Shown here: positions 1 to 6,266 of the stretch, in pieces
Layout of the letters: each line of letters opens with the position of its first letter
Numbering within the stretch: the stretch's first letter is position 1
Source: Dysgonomonas sp.
GTDB lineage: Bacteria > Bacteroidota > Bacteroidia > Bacteroidales > Dysgonomonadaceae
Assembly (NCBI GenBank): GCA_003523545.1
Contig: DQAM01000378.1
Location: forward strand, 1 to 10,680
Reading direction: 5' to 3'
Length of the DNA: 10,680 nt
Notes under the pieces: generated by a model
Database searches by the model: none
Told to the model about the DNA's origin: nothing
What the model saw: only the letters and a program-made list of their open reading frames with translations
Program-made: the position numbers and the translations under genes

Positions 1-40
1 CTTATTTTAGGACGAGACAAAATATATAAATCTGAGAGAT

Positions 41-673
41 ATGAGTTTAATAGATGACCTGAATTGGAGATACGCCTGTAAATGGATGAACGGCGCTAAA
101 GTAGACGAAGAAAAGCTGGATATTATTCTGGAAACGATCCGGTTGGCACCTACTTCCATAGGTATGCAGCTTTTTAAAGTGATTGTTGTCAAAAAGGATG
201 AGGAACTGAAAACCATTTATGAGAAGGCTGCACCCCGTCAGCATATGATTCCGGGCTGTTCTCATTTGCTGGTTTTTGCAGCGTATACCGACTTTGACGA
301 AAAAGATATAACCGATTATACTGATAGACTAGGAAAAGCCAGGGGCACGGAAGGGGAAGAACTGGAATTCTACAAGAAAAAATATATCGAGTATGCAGCA
401 ACGATGGATCGTGAAAGCATACCTGAGTGGATGGCGAAACAGACTTACATAGTTATGGCTTATGCAACTATTGCCGCTGCCGGACTAGGGATAGACTGTA
501 CTCCTGTCGAAGGTTTCGATCCCGGGGCGGTAGATGAAATATTAAATCTCAGAGAAAAAGGTTTAAGATCTACGCTGTTACTTCCATTGGGTTATAGGGA
601 TAAGGATGTTGACCGTTCCATCGGTCTTGCGAAAGTCCGTAAAAGCAAAGAAGATATATTTATCTTCCTGTAG
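41..673 (+). CDS. Nitroreductase-family NAD(P)H-dependent flavoprotein
   Basis: This 210-residue protein has the size and landmarks of the NfsB/NfnB-type nitroreductase family, FMN enzymes that use NAD(P)H to reduce nitro groups or quinones in the cytoplasm. What is visible is an N-terminal FMN-phosphate-type segment (RYACKW, residues 10-15, in the place of the usual RxSxK), the helix-strand segment APTSIGMQLFKVIVV (about 36-50), the central GIDCTPVEGFDP stretch (about 164-175) and the C-terminal LLPLGYRDKD segment. No signal peptide is present. The ATG at 41 is the natural start, since the family's first helix begins within ten residues of it. No TAnnTTTG promoter box lies in the 40 bases before it, so the promoter may be outside the window. 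A good terminator follows at 699, so the gene ends its own unit. The physiological substrate cannot be told from the sequence. Confidence 0.9.
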   Translation: MSLIDDLNWRYACKWMNGAKVDEEKLDIILETIRLAPTSIGMQLFKVIVVKKDEELKTIYEKAAPRQHMIPGCSHLLVFAAYTDFDEKDITDYTDRLGKARGTEGEELEFYKKKYIEYAATMDRESIPEWMAKQTYIVMAYATIAAAGLGIDCTPVEGFDPGAVDEILNLREKGLRSTLLLPLGYRDKDVDRSIGLAKVRKSKEDIFIFL

Positions 674-698
674 GCTATTGTAAAAAGTAGGATATAAA

Positions 699-727
699 GG
701 AGGGCTGGTTTTCAGCTCTTTTTTTCT
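699..727 (+). terminator. Rho-independent terminator after the nitroreductase gene
   Basis: A 7-bp stem (AGGGCTG at 701-707 with CAGCTCT at 713-719, one G:U pair) with a five-base loop is followed directly by a run of T (719-725). It lies 26 bases after the nitroreductase stop codon and just before the promoter of the next gene. Confidence 0.8.
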
Positions 728-741
728 TTTATATAATTTCG

Positions 742-749
742 TAACTTTG
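742..749 (+). promoter_or_regulatory. Bacteroidota-type -7 promoter box for the glycosyltransferase
   Basis: TAACTTTG matches the TAnnTTTG -7 element of Bacteroidota promoters and lies 22 bases before the ATG at 772. The -33 region is only a T-rich run that overlaps the tail of the preceding terminator, with no clear TTTG. Confidence 0.5.
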
Positions 750-771
750 AATAGAATTAGATAGGATTTTC

Positions 772-1932
772 ATGCATCAGAAGCGTATTCTCATTTTTAA
801 TGATTGTTTTTACATGGGCGGAACAGAGATTCTGCTCGTTAATTTATTGAACCATTTGAATGAGAAAGGATGCGATATAACTTTATTGCTTCCCAACCCG
901 TCCGAAAAAAATGTGTTGTTGGAAAGAGTGTCTGAAGATGTTCCTGTCAGGTATTTCCATCCTAAAGAACTAAAAGGTTTGAAAAGATGGATATTTAAAA
1001 ATATACTCATATTCTATCCCCGCCTTTTTGCAAAATTGACCGGGTTCGATGCTTATGAATACGACGAAATCGTATGTTTTAAAGACGGTTTTTATTCCAT
1101 ATTATTCAGTAAAATCGACCGTCCTAAATATCTGTGGGTGCATAACCAGCCTTTTGTAAGGGATTATACAGGGAAAAACCTGAAAGAAAAGTTATCGTAT
1201 GCTTTAAATAAAAAACAGATAAAGCGGATGTATGCTTCCTTTGATAAGTTCGACCGGGTAATTTGTGTGTCCGATTCCTGCAAAAGGGGATATATCGATA
1301 TTTATCATGGGGGTACACCTAAAAAGGATATTGAGGTATTATACAATGCTCTTGACCTCTCCGGTATAACGGAACGGGCAAAAGAGCCTATAAGTCTGCC
1401 AAAACCCGAAAGATTTAGTTTTGTCGTAGTTATAAGGCTTTCTTATGAAAAAACGGTGGACAGAGCCATTATAGCGGTCGATAAATTGCTAAAAGAGGGG
1501 TATGATCTTGAAATGCATATTTTAGGAGACGGCGCGGAATTTGATAAACTGAGGACATTGATTACAGAACTCGGCAGGGACGACCGCATTACGATGCACG
1601 GAAGGGTAGGGAATCCTTTTCCTTATATGAGGCGTGCGGATTGGTTCCTGTGTCCTTCTTCCCGTGAAAGCTTTGCCTTGACTCTTCTGGAATCGATCAC
1701 AATCGGGACACCTATTATTACTACCGACTGCGGAGGCCCCGAGGATGTAATCATGCGGGGTAAATACGGTATTTTTGTAGAGAACAGCCTCGAAGGTGTA
1801 ATCGAAGGAATGAAAAAGGCTATGGACAATCCTGAACTGAGGTCTTACTACAATGATACCGCAGAAGAAAACCTGAGCCGTTTCAGTTATCCGCGCTGGC
1901 TGAAAGCTGTCGATGAAATACTAGGTGTATAA
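772..1932 (+). CDS. Glycosyltransferase family 4 (GT-B fold)
   Basis: This 386-residue cytoplasmic or membrane-associated glycosyltransferase has the two Rossmann-like domains of a GT-B enzyme. The N-terminal acceptor domain starts with a strand and the GGTE turn (residues 16-19). The C-terminal donor domain starts near residue 217 and carries R222 and K227 in RLSYEK, the usual donor-phosphate contacts, then LGDGAE (251-256) and the EX7E motif ESFALTLLE with E299 and E307, typical of retaining GT4 enzymes. It should transfer a sugar from a nucleotide-sugar donor to a polysaccharide or lipid carrier, but neither donor nor acceptor can be named. It is not embedded in a polysaccharide cluster here: a nitroreductase lies upstream and nth converges from downstream. 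It has its own -7 promoter box. There is no signal peptide or clear transmembrane segment. Confidence 0.9.
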   Translation: MHQKRILIFNDCFYMGGTEILLVNLLNHLNEKGCDITLLLPNPSEKNVLLERVSEDVPVRYFHPKELKGLKRWIFKNILIFYPRLFAKLTGFDAYEYDEIVCFKDGFYSILFSKIDRPKYLWVHNQPFVRDYTGKNLKEKLSYALNKKQIKRMYASFDKFDRVICVSDSCKRGYIDIYHGGTPKKDIEVLYNALDLSGITERAKEPISLPKPERFSFVVVIRLSYEKTVDRAIIAVDKLLKEGYDLEMHILGDGAEFDKLRTLITELGRDDRITMHGRVGNPFPYMRRADWFLCPSSRESFALTLLESITIGTPIITTDCGGPEDVIMRGKYGIFVENSLEGVIEGMKKAMDNPELRSYYNDTAEENLSRFSYPRWLKAVDEILGV

Positions 1933-1955
1933 AAGAACTAGTTTTTAGTTTTACT
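1931..1955. terminator. Weak bidirectional hairpin between glycosyltransferase and nth
   Basis: AACTA (1936-1940) and TAGTT (1946-1950) form a short AT-rich stem around GTTTT, with A residues on the left and T residues on the right, so it could end transcription both ways. It covers the 5-bp gap and the last nth codons. The stem is short, so this is tentative. Confidence 0.25.
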
Positions 1956-2612
1956 TTGCTTAATCTCTTTCACTGCATTATTTTTCATATAATATTTGCA
2001 CCAGGCTTTCAATCCGCAAATATCACATTTGGGATTACGGGCAATGCAGACATATCTTCCATGAAGAATAAGCCAGTGGTGTGCTTTCGAGAGTAAGCGG
2101 GAAGGAATATATTTTACAAGTTCCCTTTCGGTTTCCAGCGGATTTTTAGAATTATCGGTCAGTCCGATTCTGTTCGATACCCTGAATACGTGAGTATCTA
2201 CCGCCATAGCCGGCTTGTCGAAAGCTACTGATAATATCACATTCGCGGTCTTACGGCCTACGCCGGGAATACTTTCCAGTTCGGCAAGAGTACCGGGTAC
2301 TTCCCCGTTGAAATCAGCTGCCAGTTTTTTGGCCATTCCAACCAGGTTCTTAGACTTATTATTGGGGTAAGACACACTTTTTATATATTCGTAGATCTCC
2401 TCGGGAGTAGCTTCTGCCATTACGTATGGATTAGGATATGCTTCGAAAAGGAGAGGAGTAATCATATTTATCCGTTTATCGGTGCATTGTGCCGAAAGGA
2501 TAACGGCTATCAGCAGATGAAAAGCATTATCGTAATGAAGTTCGGTTTCGGCAACCGGTACATTTTTTTCGAACCAATCTATTACATTATTATATCTTTC
2601 CTTCTTAGTCAT
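1938..2612 (-). CDS. nth: Endonuclease III (DNA glycosylase/AP lyase)
   Basis: This 224-residue protein is a full-length endonuclease III, the bifunctional base-excision-repair enzyme that removes oxidised pyrimidines and nicks the abasic site. The helix-hairpin-helix ESIPGVGRKTANVIL lies at about 113-127, with the catalytic lysine at K121. The catalytic aspartate is D139 in AVDTHV. The C-terminal [4Fe-4S] loop has all four cysteines in CX6CX2CX5C spacing (C189, C196, C199, C205). Nothing is missing. The gene is preceded by a TATATTTG -7 box about 40 bases upstream and looks like a single-gene unit. Its 3' end lies 5 bp from the converging glycosyltransferase. A basic Lys-rich tail follows the iron-sulfur loop. 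Confidence 0.97.
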   Translation of the reverse strand: MTKKERYNNVIDWFEKNVPVAETELHYDNAFHLLIAVILSAQCTDKRINMITPLLFEAYPNPYVMAEATPEEIYEYIKSVSYPNNKSKNLVGMAKKLAADFNGEVPGTLAELESIPGVGRKTANVILSVAFDKPAMAVDTHVFRVSNRIGLTDNSKNPLETERELVKYIPSRLLSKAHHWLILHGRYVCIARNPKCDICGLKAWCKYYMKNNAVKEIKQSKTKN

Positions 2613-2653
2613 CGGAATCAGGTTTGTTTTTAGTCTCTTATCATTTTGAGATA

Positions 2654-2661
2654 CAAATATA
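2654..2661 (-). promoter_or_regulatory. -7 promoter box for nth
   Basis: Read on the minus strand this is TATATTTG, a match to TAnnTTTG, 41 bases before the nth ATG. No TTTG is seen at the usual -33 spacing. Confidence 0.5.
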
Positions 2662-2728
2662 AGCTATTTCAACTAAAAAGGGGATTGCCCCAAAAGTAAA
2701 ATTACACTACTAAAGTGTTGCTTTCTTT

Positions 2729-2798
2729 TGTCATTCTGAGTGAAACGAAGAATCTCGATTTTAAAGAAACAAGATGCTTCACTTTGTTCAGCATGACA
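2729..2798. repeat. REP-like extragenic inverted repeat, copy 1
   Basis: A 70-bp imperfect inverted repeat. The left arm starts TGTCATTCTGAG and ends GAAGAATCT; the right arm starts AGATGCTTCAC and ends CAGCATGACA. About 19 of 26 arm positions match, and several mismatches become G:U pairs in RNA. It lies between nth and the 3' end of the lipoprotein gene at 2850, where a transcript from that gene would fold it into a hairpin. A diverged second copy is at 5818-5885. Elements of the form GTCATnCTGA...TCAGCATGAC are frequent between genes in many Bacteroidota genomes. No transposase is nearby. Confidence 0.75.
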
Positions 2799-2849
2799 AA
2801 AAAAATCTACTTTTCAGACAATCTGGTTTTCAAACTTCACCTATTTCTA

Positions 2850-3962
2850 TTAAAACAATTCTTCTAGTTTATATGTAAGCTCGTCCACTGCGAAATTTCG
2901 GTCTACAATAATTCCCTCTTTATTGATAAGTATCATCTGCGGGATGAATCGGACTCCATATACCACGGCGGCTTCATCATCCCAGCCTTTGAAGTTGGAC
3001 AGCTCAGGCCATTCGATTCCTTCCTCTTTCCTTACTTCCTTCCAGTTGTATTTATTGATATCCAGGGAAACTCCTACCACTTCGAAGCCCTTATTTTTGT
3101 ACAGATCATAGAGACTTTTTATTTCGGAAATCTGCTTTATGCTCTGGCCGGCCCACGATGCCCAGAAATATACCAGAACCACTTTTCCTTTACCTGTATA
3201 GTCCGACAGTGAAACAGGATTGCCGTCGAAGTCTTTTCCTGTGATATTCGAGAAAGGTTTTCCTGCATCCGTTAGCAGGTAATTTTCCAGAAACTTCTTT
3301 TTCAGAACAGTTTTTTCTCCTTCCTGATACTCTTTACGGAAAAGGGGAAGAAGCCTGAGCTGCTTCTCCGGCGACATAAAATAGCTGTCATACCCAAACA
3401 CGGACTCGCCGAGCTGGTTTTGAGAATTCTTCTCGATGAAGGCCGAAACTTTGCTTTCCATCTGGTCCATAGTGCTTTTGACATTTGCTGACCAGTTTTT
3501 GTATTCGGGCAGGCCGAATTTTCCTTCCGCTGATAAAGCTTTCTTCTCGTCATTGAGCTTCTTCACTTTATCCATATAGAAATTGATAGTATCCTTCATC
3601 AGCTGGTATTCGGCATTGATATTGCCGCCTTCCAGGCTTGAGGTTCCTTTTTTAGTATCTATAGATATTTCTACCTTGCCATTTTCAGCTGCAAAAGGAT
3701 AAGGATTACTTTGCGGATCGATGGAAATATAACGTACCGATACGGTATCGGGAGCCGGGCCTGTAAACTCGAACCTGCCGCCGCTCACTTTTGCCGAATC
3801 TAGGGGGGTAAGATCGGCTGTACGGTAATGTTCGTACATATAAACCGTTTTTCCTTCGTATGAGCTGCTGTCGATGTGCCCGGTTAATGTGTATTCTTTC
3901 GAACCCGTGCAGGCAGTCATTAGGAGTGATGCGGCACAAGCAGACAAAAGTATTCTTTTCAT
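2850..3962 (-). CDS. TlpA-like thioredoxin-fold lipoprotein lacking the CxxC motif
   Basis: A 370-residue predicted lipoprotein, lipidated at C18 (LLMTAC), anchored in the periplasm or at the outer membrane. Residues about 22-115 form a DUF4369-like beta-rich region beginning YTLTGHI. A charged helical linker follows, and the C-terminal thioredoxin/TlpA domain spans about 235-370. The domain keeps FWASW, GVSLD and the FIPQ cis-proline (P341), but the redox motif reads W-A-G-Q-S at 270-274 instead of WCGPC. Both cysteines are gone and the mature protein has no other cysteine, so disulfide chemistry is not possible. It is a tandem paralogue of the next gene upstream, whose motif is intact. The start at 3962 is chosen because it begins the signal peptide directly; an upstream TTG at 4028 overlaps the -7 promoter box. 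It may act as a binding or structural protein, which is inference. Confidence 0.9.
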   Translation of the reverse strand: MKRILLSACAASLLMTACTGSKEYTLTGHIDSSSYEGKTVYMYEHYRTADLTPLDSAKVSGGRFEFTGPAPDTVSVRYISIDPQSNPYPFAAENGKVEISIDTKKGTSSLEGGNINAEYQLMKDTINFYMDKVKKLNDEKKALSAEGKFGLPEYKNWSANVKSTMDQMESKVSAFIEKNSQNQLGESVFGYDSYFMSPEKQLRLLPLFRKEYQEGEKTVLKKKFLENYLLTDAGKPFSNITGKDFDGNPVSLSDYTGKGKVVLVYFWASWAGQSIKQISEIKSLYDLYKNKGFEVVGVSLDINKYNWKEVRKEEGIEWPELSNFKGWDDEAAVVYGVRFIPQMILINKEGIIVDRNFAVDELTYKLEELF

Positions 3963-4025
3963 TATAAAATCCTTAATTATTCTGATAATTAGCGTTGTTT
4001 CTCTTATTTCACACGGAAATGTATG

Positions 4026-4033
4026 CAAATATA
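4026..4033 (-). promoter_or_regulatory. -7 promoter box for the CxxC-less lipoprotein
   Basis: TATATTTG on the minus strand lies in the 79-bp gap between the two paralogues, 63 bases before the ATG at 3962. It suggests the downstream paralogue can be transcribed on its own. No clear -33 box is seen. Confidence 0.45.
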
Positions 4034-4041
4034 CAAAACTA

Positions 4042-5151
4042 TCATAAGATTTCTTCCAGTTTTTCTTTCAAAGCAGTGCCGTGGAGATTACGCGCTATAA
4101 TGGTGCCGTCTTTGTCTATAAGCACTGTCTGCGGGATGAAGCGTACGCCGTAAGCCATAGCACCGTCTTCGTCCCAGCCTTTGAGGTTGGAAAACTGGGG
4201 CCATTCGATGCCGTCGTCTTTCGTTGCTTTTTCCCACGCCGCTTTATCTGCATCGAGTGATACGCCTACGATGGTAAGTCCTTTGTTTTTATATTCATCA
4301 TATACTGCTTTTACCTCGGGCATAACCTGCCGGCAGGGGCCGCACCACGATGCCCAGAAATCGATGAATACTACGTTGCCTTTGCCTACGTAATGGGACA
4401 ATGAAACAGGATTGCCGCTGAGGTCGAGCCCGCTGATATCCCTATAGGGCGTTCCTTCTGCGGTAGCCAGAAGATTTTCCCAGGAAGTTTTTGTGCGCAT
4501 ATTCCTTTCATTCTGCTGGTAGCTGTCCCTCATTTTCGAATAGAGTTCGAGCTGCTTTTCGGGAGAAAGGAAATGGGCGGTTTGGTAAACGTATTCGCCT
4601 AATTGGCTATCAGCATACTTCTCGATAAAAGAAGAAACGTATTTTTCTATATCGCTTTTCATCTTTTCGGACTGTGCTTTCCATTGCTCTTCCTGCTGGG
4701 GGGTAAGATCTCCCTTTTCTTTCAGTTCCTGATTGCGACGGGATAATTCCCAGCCTGTCTTGAAATAAGAATTGATGCTGTCGTTCAATTCATTATAAGA
4801 AGTATTTATAGTACTGCCTTCGACTTTCCAATTCCACCCGGCTGTATCGATATTCATTTTGATGTCTCCTTTTTCGATGACGTAGGGATATATTCCCCCT
4901 CTCCGGTCTAATTCTACAAAACGCATTGCCAGCGTGTCTCCTTCTATTCCGCGGAATGTGAAAGTCCCGTTTTCCACAACAGCAGAATCGATAGGTGATA
5001 TGCCCCGATGGCGCGGGTTCTCGTATAGGTAGGCCGTCTTTCCGTCGTAACGGTCGGTAGGGATATGTCCCGTAAGCGTGTACTCTTTAGACTCTTTACA
5101 GGCTGTCACGGCCAGTGCAATCGTGAAAACAGTGAAGATAAATTTTTTCAT
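4042..5151 (-). CDS. TlpA-like thiol-disulfide oxidoreductase lipoprotein with intact WCGPC
   Basis: A 369-residue lipoprotein (lipobox ending TAC18) with the same architecture as its downstream paralogue: a DUF4369-like beta region starting YTLTGHI, a Gln/Glu/Lys-rich helical linker around 130-230, and a C-terminal TlpA/thioredoxin domain from about 235. The active site WCGPC (C270, C273) and the cis-proline P340 in FIPQ are present. Apart from the lipidated residue these are the only cysteines. It should reduce or exchange disulfides in envelope proteins, as TlpA/ResA-type proteins do; the partner is unknown. It starts 99 bp after the stop of the XRE regulator on the same strand and no separate -7 box was found in that gap, so cotranscription is possible. 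The two paralogues are very alike in the thioredoxin domain (GNPVSLS, YKNKG, GIEWP, YGVRFIPQ). Confidence 0.93.
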   Translation of the reverse strand: MKKFIFTVFTIALAVTACKESKEYTLTGHIPTDRYDGKTAYLYENPRHRGISPIDSAVVENGTFTFRGIEGDTLAMRFVELDRRGGIYPYVIEKGDIKMNIDTAGWNWKVEGSTINTSYNELNDSINSYFKTGWELSRRNQELKEKGDLTPQQEEQWKAQSEKMKSDIEKYVSSFIEKYADSQLGEYVYQTAHFLSPEKQLELYSKMRDSYQQNERNMRTKTSWENLLATAEGTPYRDISGLDLSGNPVSLSHYVGKGNVVFIDFWASWCGPCRQVMPEVKAVYDEYKNKGLTIVGVSLDADKAAWEKATKDDGIEWPQFSNLKGWDEDGAMAYGVRFIPQTVLIDKDGTIIARNLHGTALKEKLEEIL

Positions 5152-5202
5152 GGTGGGAGCGTTTAAAGTGATGAAACTATATTGGGATTACTCGTTTTTC
5201 AG

Positions 5203-5214
5203 AAGATCGATCTT
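5203..5214. promoter_or_regulatory. Perfect 12-bp palindrome upstream of the TlpA-like lipoprotein
   Basis: AAGATCGATCTT is a perfect palindrome in the 99-bp gap between the XRE regulator and the lipoprotein start, about 52 bases before the ATG. It has no T-run like a terminator. Its position suits an operator, possibly for the neighbouring regulator, but this is not shown. Confidence 0.3.
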
Positions 5215-5250
5215 TGACTGTAAGCGGACGTACACCTTTCAATGCTGCCT

Positions 5251-5661
5251 CTACTTCTGGGCGATTTGCTTTTCCAGCTGCGCAATACGCCCGCGCAATT
5301 CATTCATCATGCGGTCGTATACATCCACTACTTTATCTAAGGTGTTATTGTATGTAACAGGCCCTGAATTGATAGAGCTGGAATTATTGTCACTAGTAAA
5401 TGTATTGTTGCTGATTATATTATTTACGGTTGCCTGATGGTCGTAGTTTTTCAGTACTTCGACAGGCACTTCCAGCGCTTTAGTGGCCTTCTGTAAATAT
5501 TCTTCGCTCCATATGGCCTCCTGTTCCAGTTTGTAGAGTGTCTTTTGGGAAATTCCCATTTTTGCGGATAATTCTTTCTGGCTCAGGTCTTCGATATGAC
5601 GGAACGAACGTACTGTCTTACCATGATTTACCTGCGGGTTCGCTTCTGTTATGTTGTCCAT
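5251..5661 (-). CDS. XRE-family helix-turn-helix protein with Asn-rich linker and coiled-coil tail
   Basis: A 136-residue protein. Residues about 15-70 form a Cro/CI-type helix-turn-helix: the DLSQKELSAKMGISQKTLYK stretch is the HTH core and KALEVPVEVL closes the domain. An Asn/Ser/Thr-rich low-complexity linker follows (about 76-105, with NNIISNNTF and TSDNNSSS). The C-terminal 30 residues (VVDVYDRMMNELRGRIAQLEKQ) have heptad character and look like a short coiled coil for dimerisation. It probably binds DNA as a dimer or higher oligomer and may control itself and the downstream lipoproteins; the target is inference. It has its own -7 box at 5684-5691. No toxin or prophage genes flank it, so it is not evidently part of a toxin-antitoxin pair or phage. 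Confidence 0.85.
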   Translation of the reverse strand: MDNITEANPQVNHGKTVRSFRHIEDLSQKELSAKMGISQKTLYKLEQEAIWSEEYLQKATKALEVPVEVLKNYDHQATVNNIISNNTFTSDNNSSSINSGPVTYNNTLDKVVDVYDRMMNELRGRIAQLEKQIAQK

Positions 5662-5683
5662 AATTGTAATTTTGTTTTGATTT

Positions 5684-5691
5684 CAAATATA
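5684..5691 (-). promoter_or_regulatory. -7 promoter box for the XRE regulator
   Basis: TATATTTG on the minus strand, 22 bases before the ATG at 5661. The flanking sequence (CAAATATAAGC on the plus strand) is the same as at the nth promoter. No -33 TTTG at the normal spacing. Confidence 0.5.
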
Positions 5692-5730
5692 AGCATTAAT
5701 CAAATAATATGAAGATTATGTCCTTCAAAT

Positions 5731-5823
5731 TTACATTAAAATTACCGGATATTCGTCTTCTTTGACGGGGATTTCCAAGGGTTCGCCGTATAATGGAAAC
5801 GGTTCCATTGTTTGTATTGTCAT
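5731..5823 (-). CDS. Possible small ORF, 30 residues, function unknown
   Basis: An open frame of 30 codons plus TAA on the same strand as the XRE gene and just upstream of its promoter. The peptide is acidic and proline-rich, with EPFPLYGEPLEIP followed by VKEDEYPVILM. Codon choice looks coding-like (GAA, CCG, GGC, GTC, AAA used normally), unlike the stop-rich sequence around it. The first ATG (5821-5823) falls inside the end of the REP-like repeat; a second ATG at 5806-5808 is the alternative start. The frame stays open upstream through the repeat to a TGA at 5875-5877, so this could also be the 3' remnant of a longer gene cut by the repeat. I do not recognise the peptide and see no promoter box for it. 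Confidence 0.3.
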   Translation of the reverse strand: MTIQTMEPFPLYGEPLEIPVKEDEYPVILM

Positions 5824-5885
5824 CCTGACGATAGGAAGGATCTGCTTTCTACGGAAAAAGAGATGCTCCGTTCCTCAGCATGACA
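5818..5885. repeat. REP-like extragenic inverted repeat, copy 2 (diverged)
   Basis: A 68-bp imperfect inverted repeat. TGTCATCCTGA and GGATCT on the left pair with AGATGCTCCG and CTCAGCATGACA on the right, with a one-base length difference between arms. It has the same outer ends as the copy at 2729-2798 but different inner bases, so it is an older or different subtype. It lies upstream of the XRE gene. Confidence 0.65.
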
Positions 5886-6266
5886 AAGAAAAATAACTTA
5901 ATTTAATCCCGTTAAGTACGGCTTATATGCCGGCCCCGAAAACTATATACGTAGGGACAGCTTCTGAAGTTGTCCGCAGGTTCTAATAAACAACCGGGTA
6001 TAGACATCCGTTTCTCCCTATTAATCGGTATATCTTTCTAAAATTTAAACAATCGGCAGTGAAATATGTCGCAGTATATTTTTTACCGGAGGATCAAAAT
6101 ATTTACCTCGTTTTCTTATTTACTGATAAAATAAGGTGTTTCACGGATTAAGTGGGTGAATATCACAGGTAAATAATATGTATCGAAATGTTCTTTTTTA
6201 CCGCTCCTAACACTTAGTTTTGCTAGTATAATTATGTAATGTAAGACAACTCACAAAACCCTGCGT
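5886..6266. other. Long intergenic region with several hairpins, no gene seen
   Basis: About 380 bases upstream of the small lipoprotein at 6267 with stops in all frames. It holds a near-perfect palindrome (GGACAGCTTC at 5955-5964 with GAAGTTGTCC at 5966-5975), a small hairpin CCGT/ACGG at 5909-5921, a stem of CTTATTT (6115-6121) with AAATAAG (6129-6135), and an outer pair TATTTACCT (6100-6108) with AGGTAAATA (6167-6175) enclosing it. TTTACC or its complement recurs at 6082, 6102, 6168 and 6197. No TAnnTTTG promoter was found before 6267, so how the lipoprotein is transcribed is unclear. Confidence 0.5.

Noticed and set aside
3963..4028. N-terminal extension of the CxxC-less lipoprotein from a TTG at 4028
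   Set aside because: The codon overlaps the TATATTTG promoter box and would put 22 residues before a clear lipoprotein signal peptide; the ATG at 3962 is better.
5078..5437. Plus-strand ORF of 119 codons opposite the lipoprotein start and the XRE gene
   Set aside because: It spans two well-supported minus-strand genes and their gap, and its translation has no recognisable domain and an unnatural composition.
6227..6232. TATAAT resembling a sigma-70 -10 box before the lipoprotein at 6267
   Set aside because: Bacteroidota primary promoters use TAnnTTTG, there is no -35 partner, and such hexamers are expected in AT-rich DNA.
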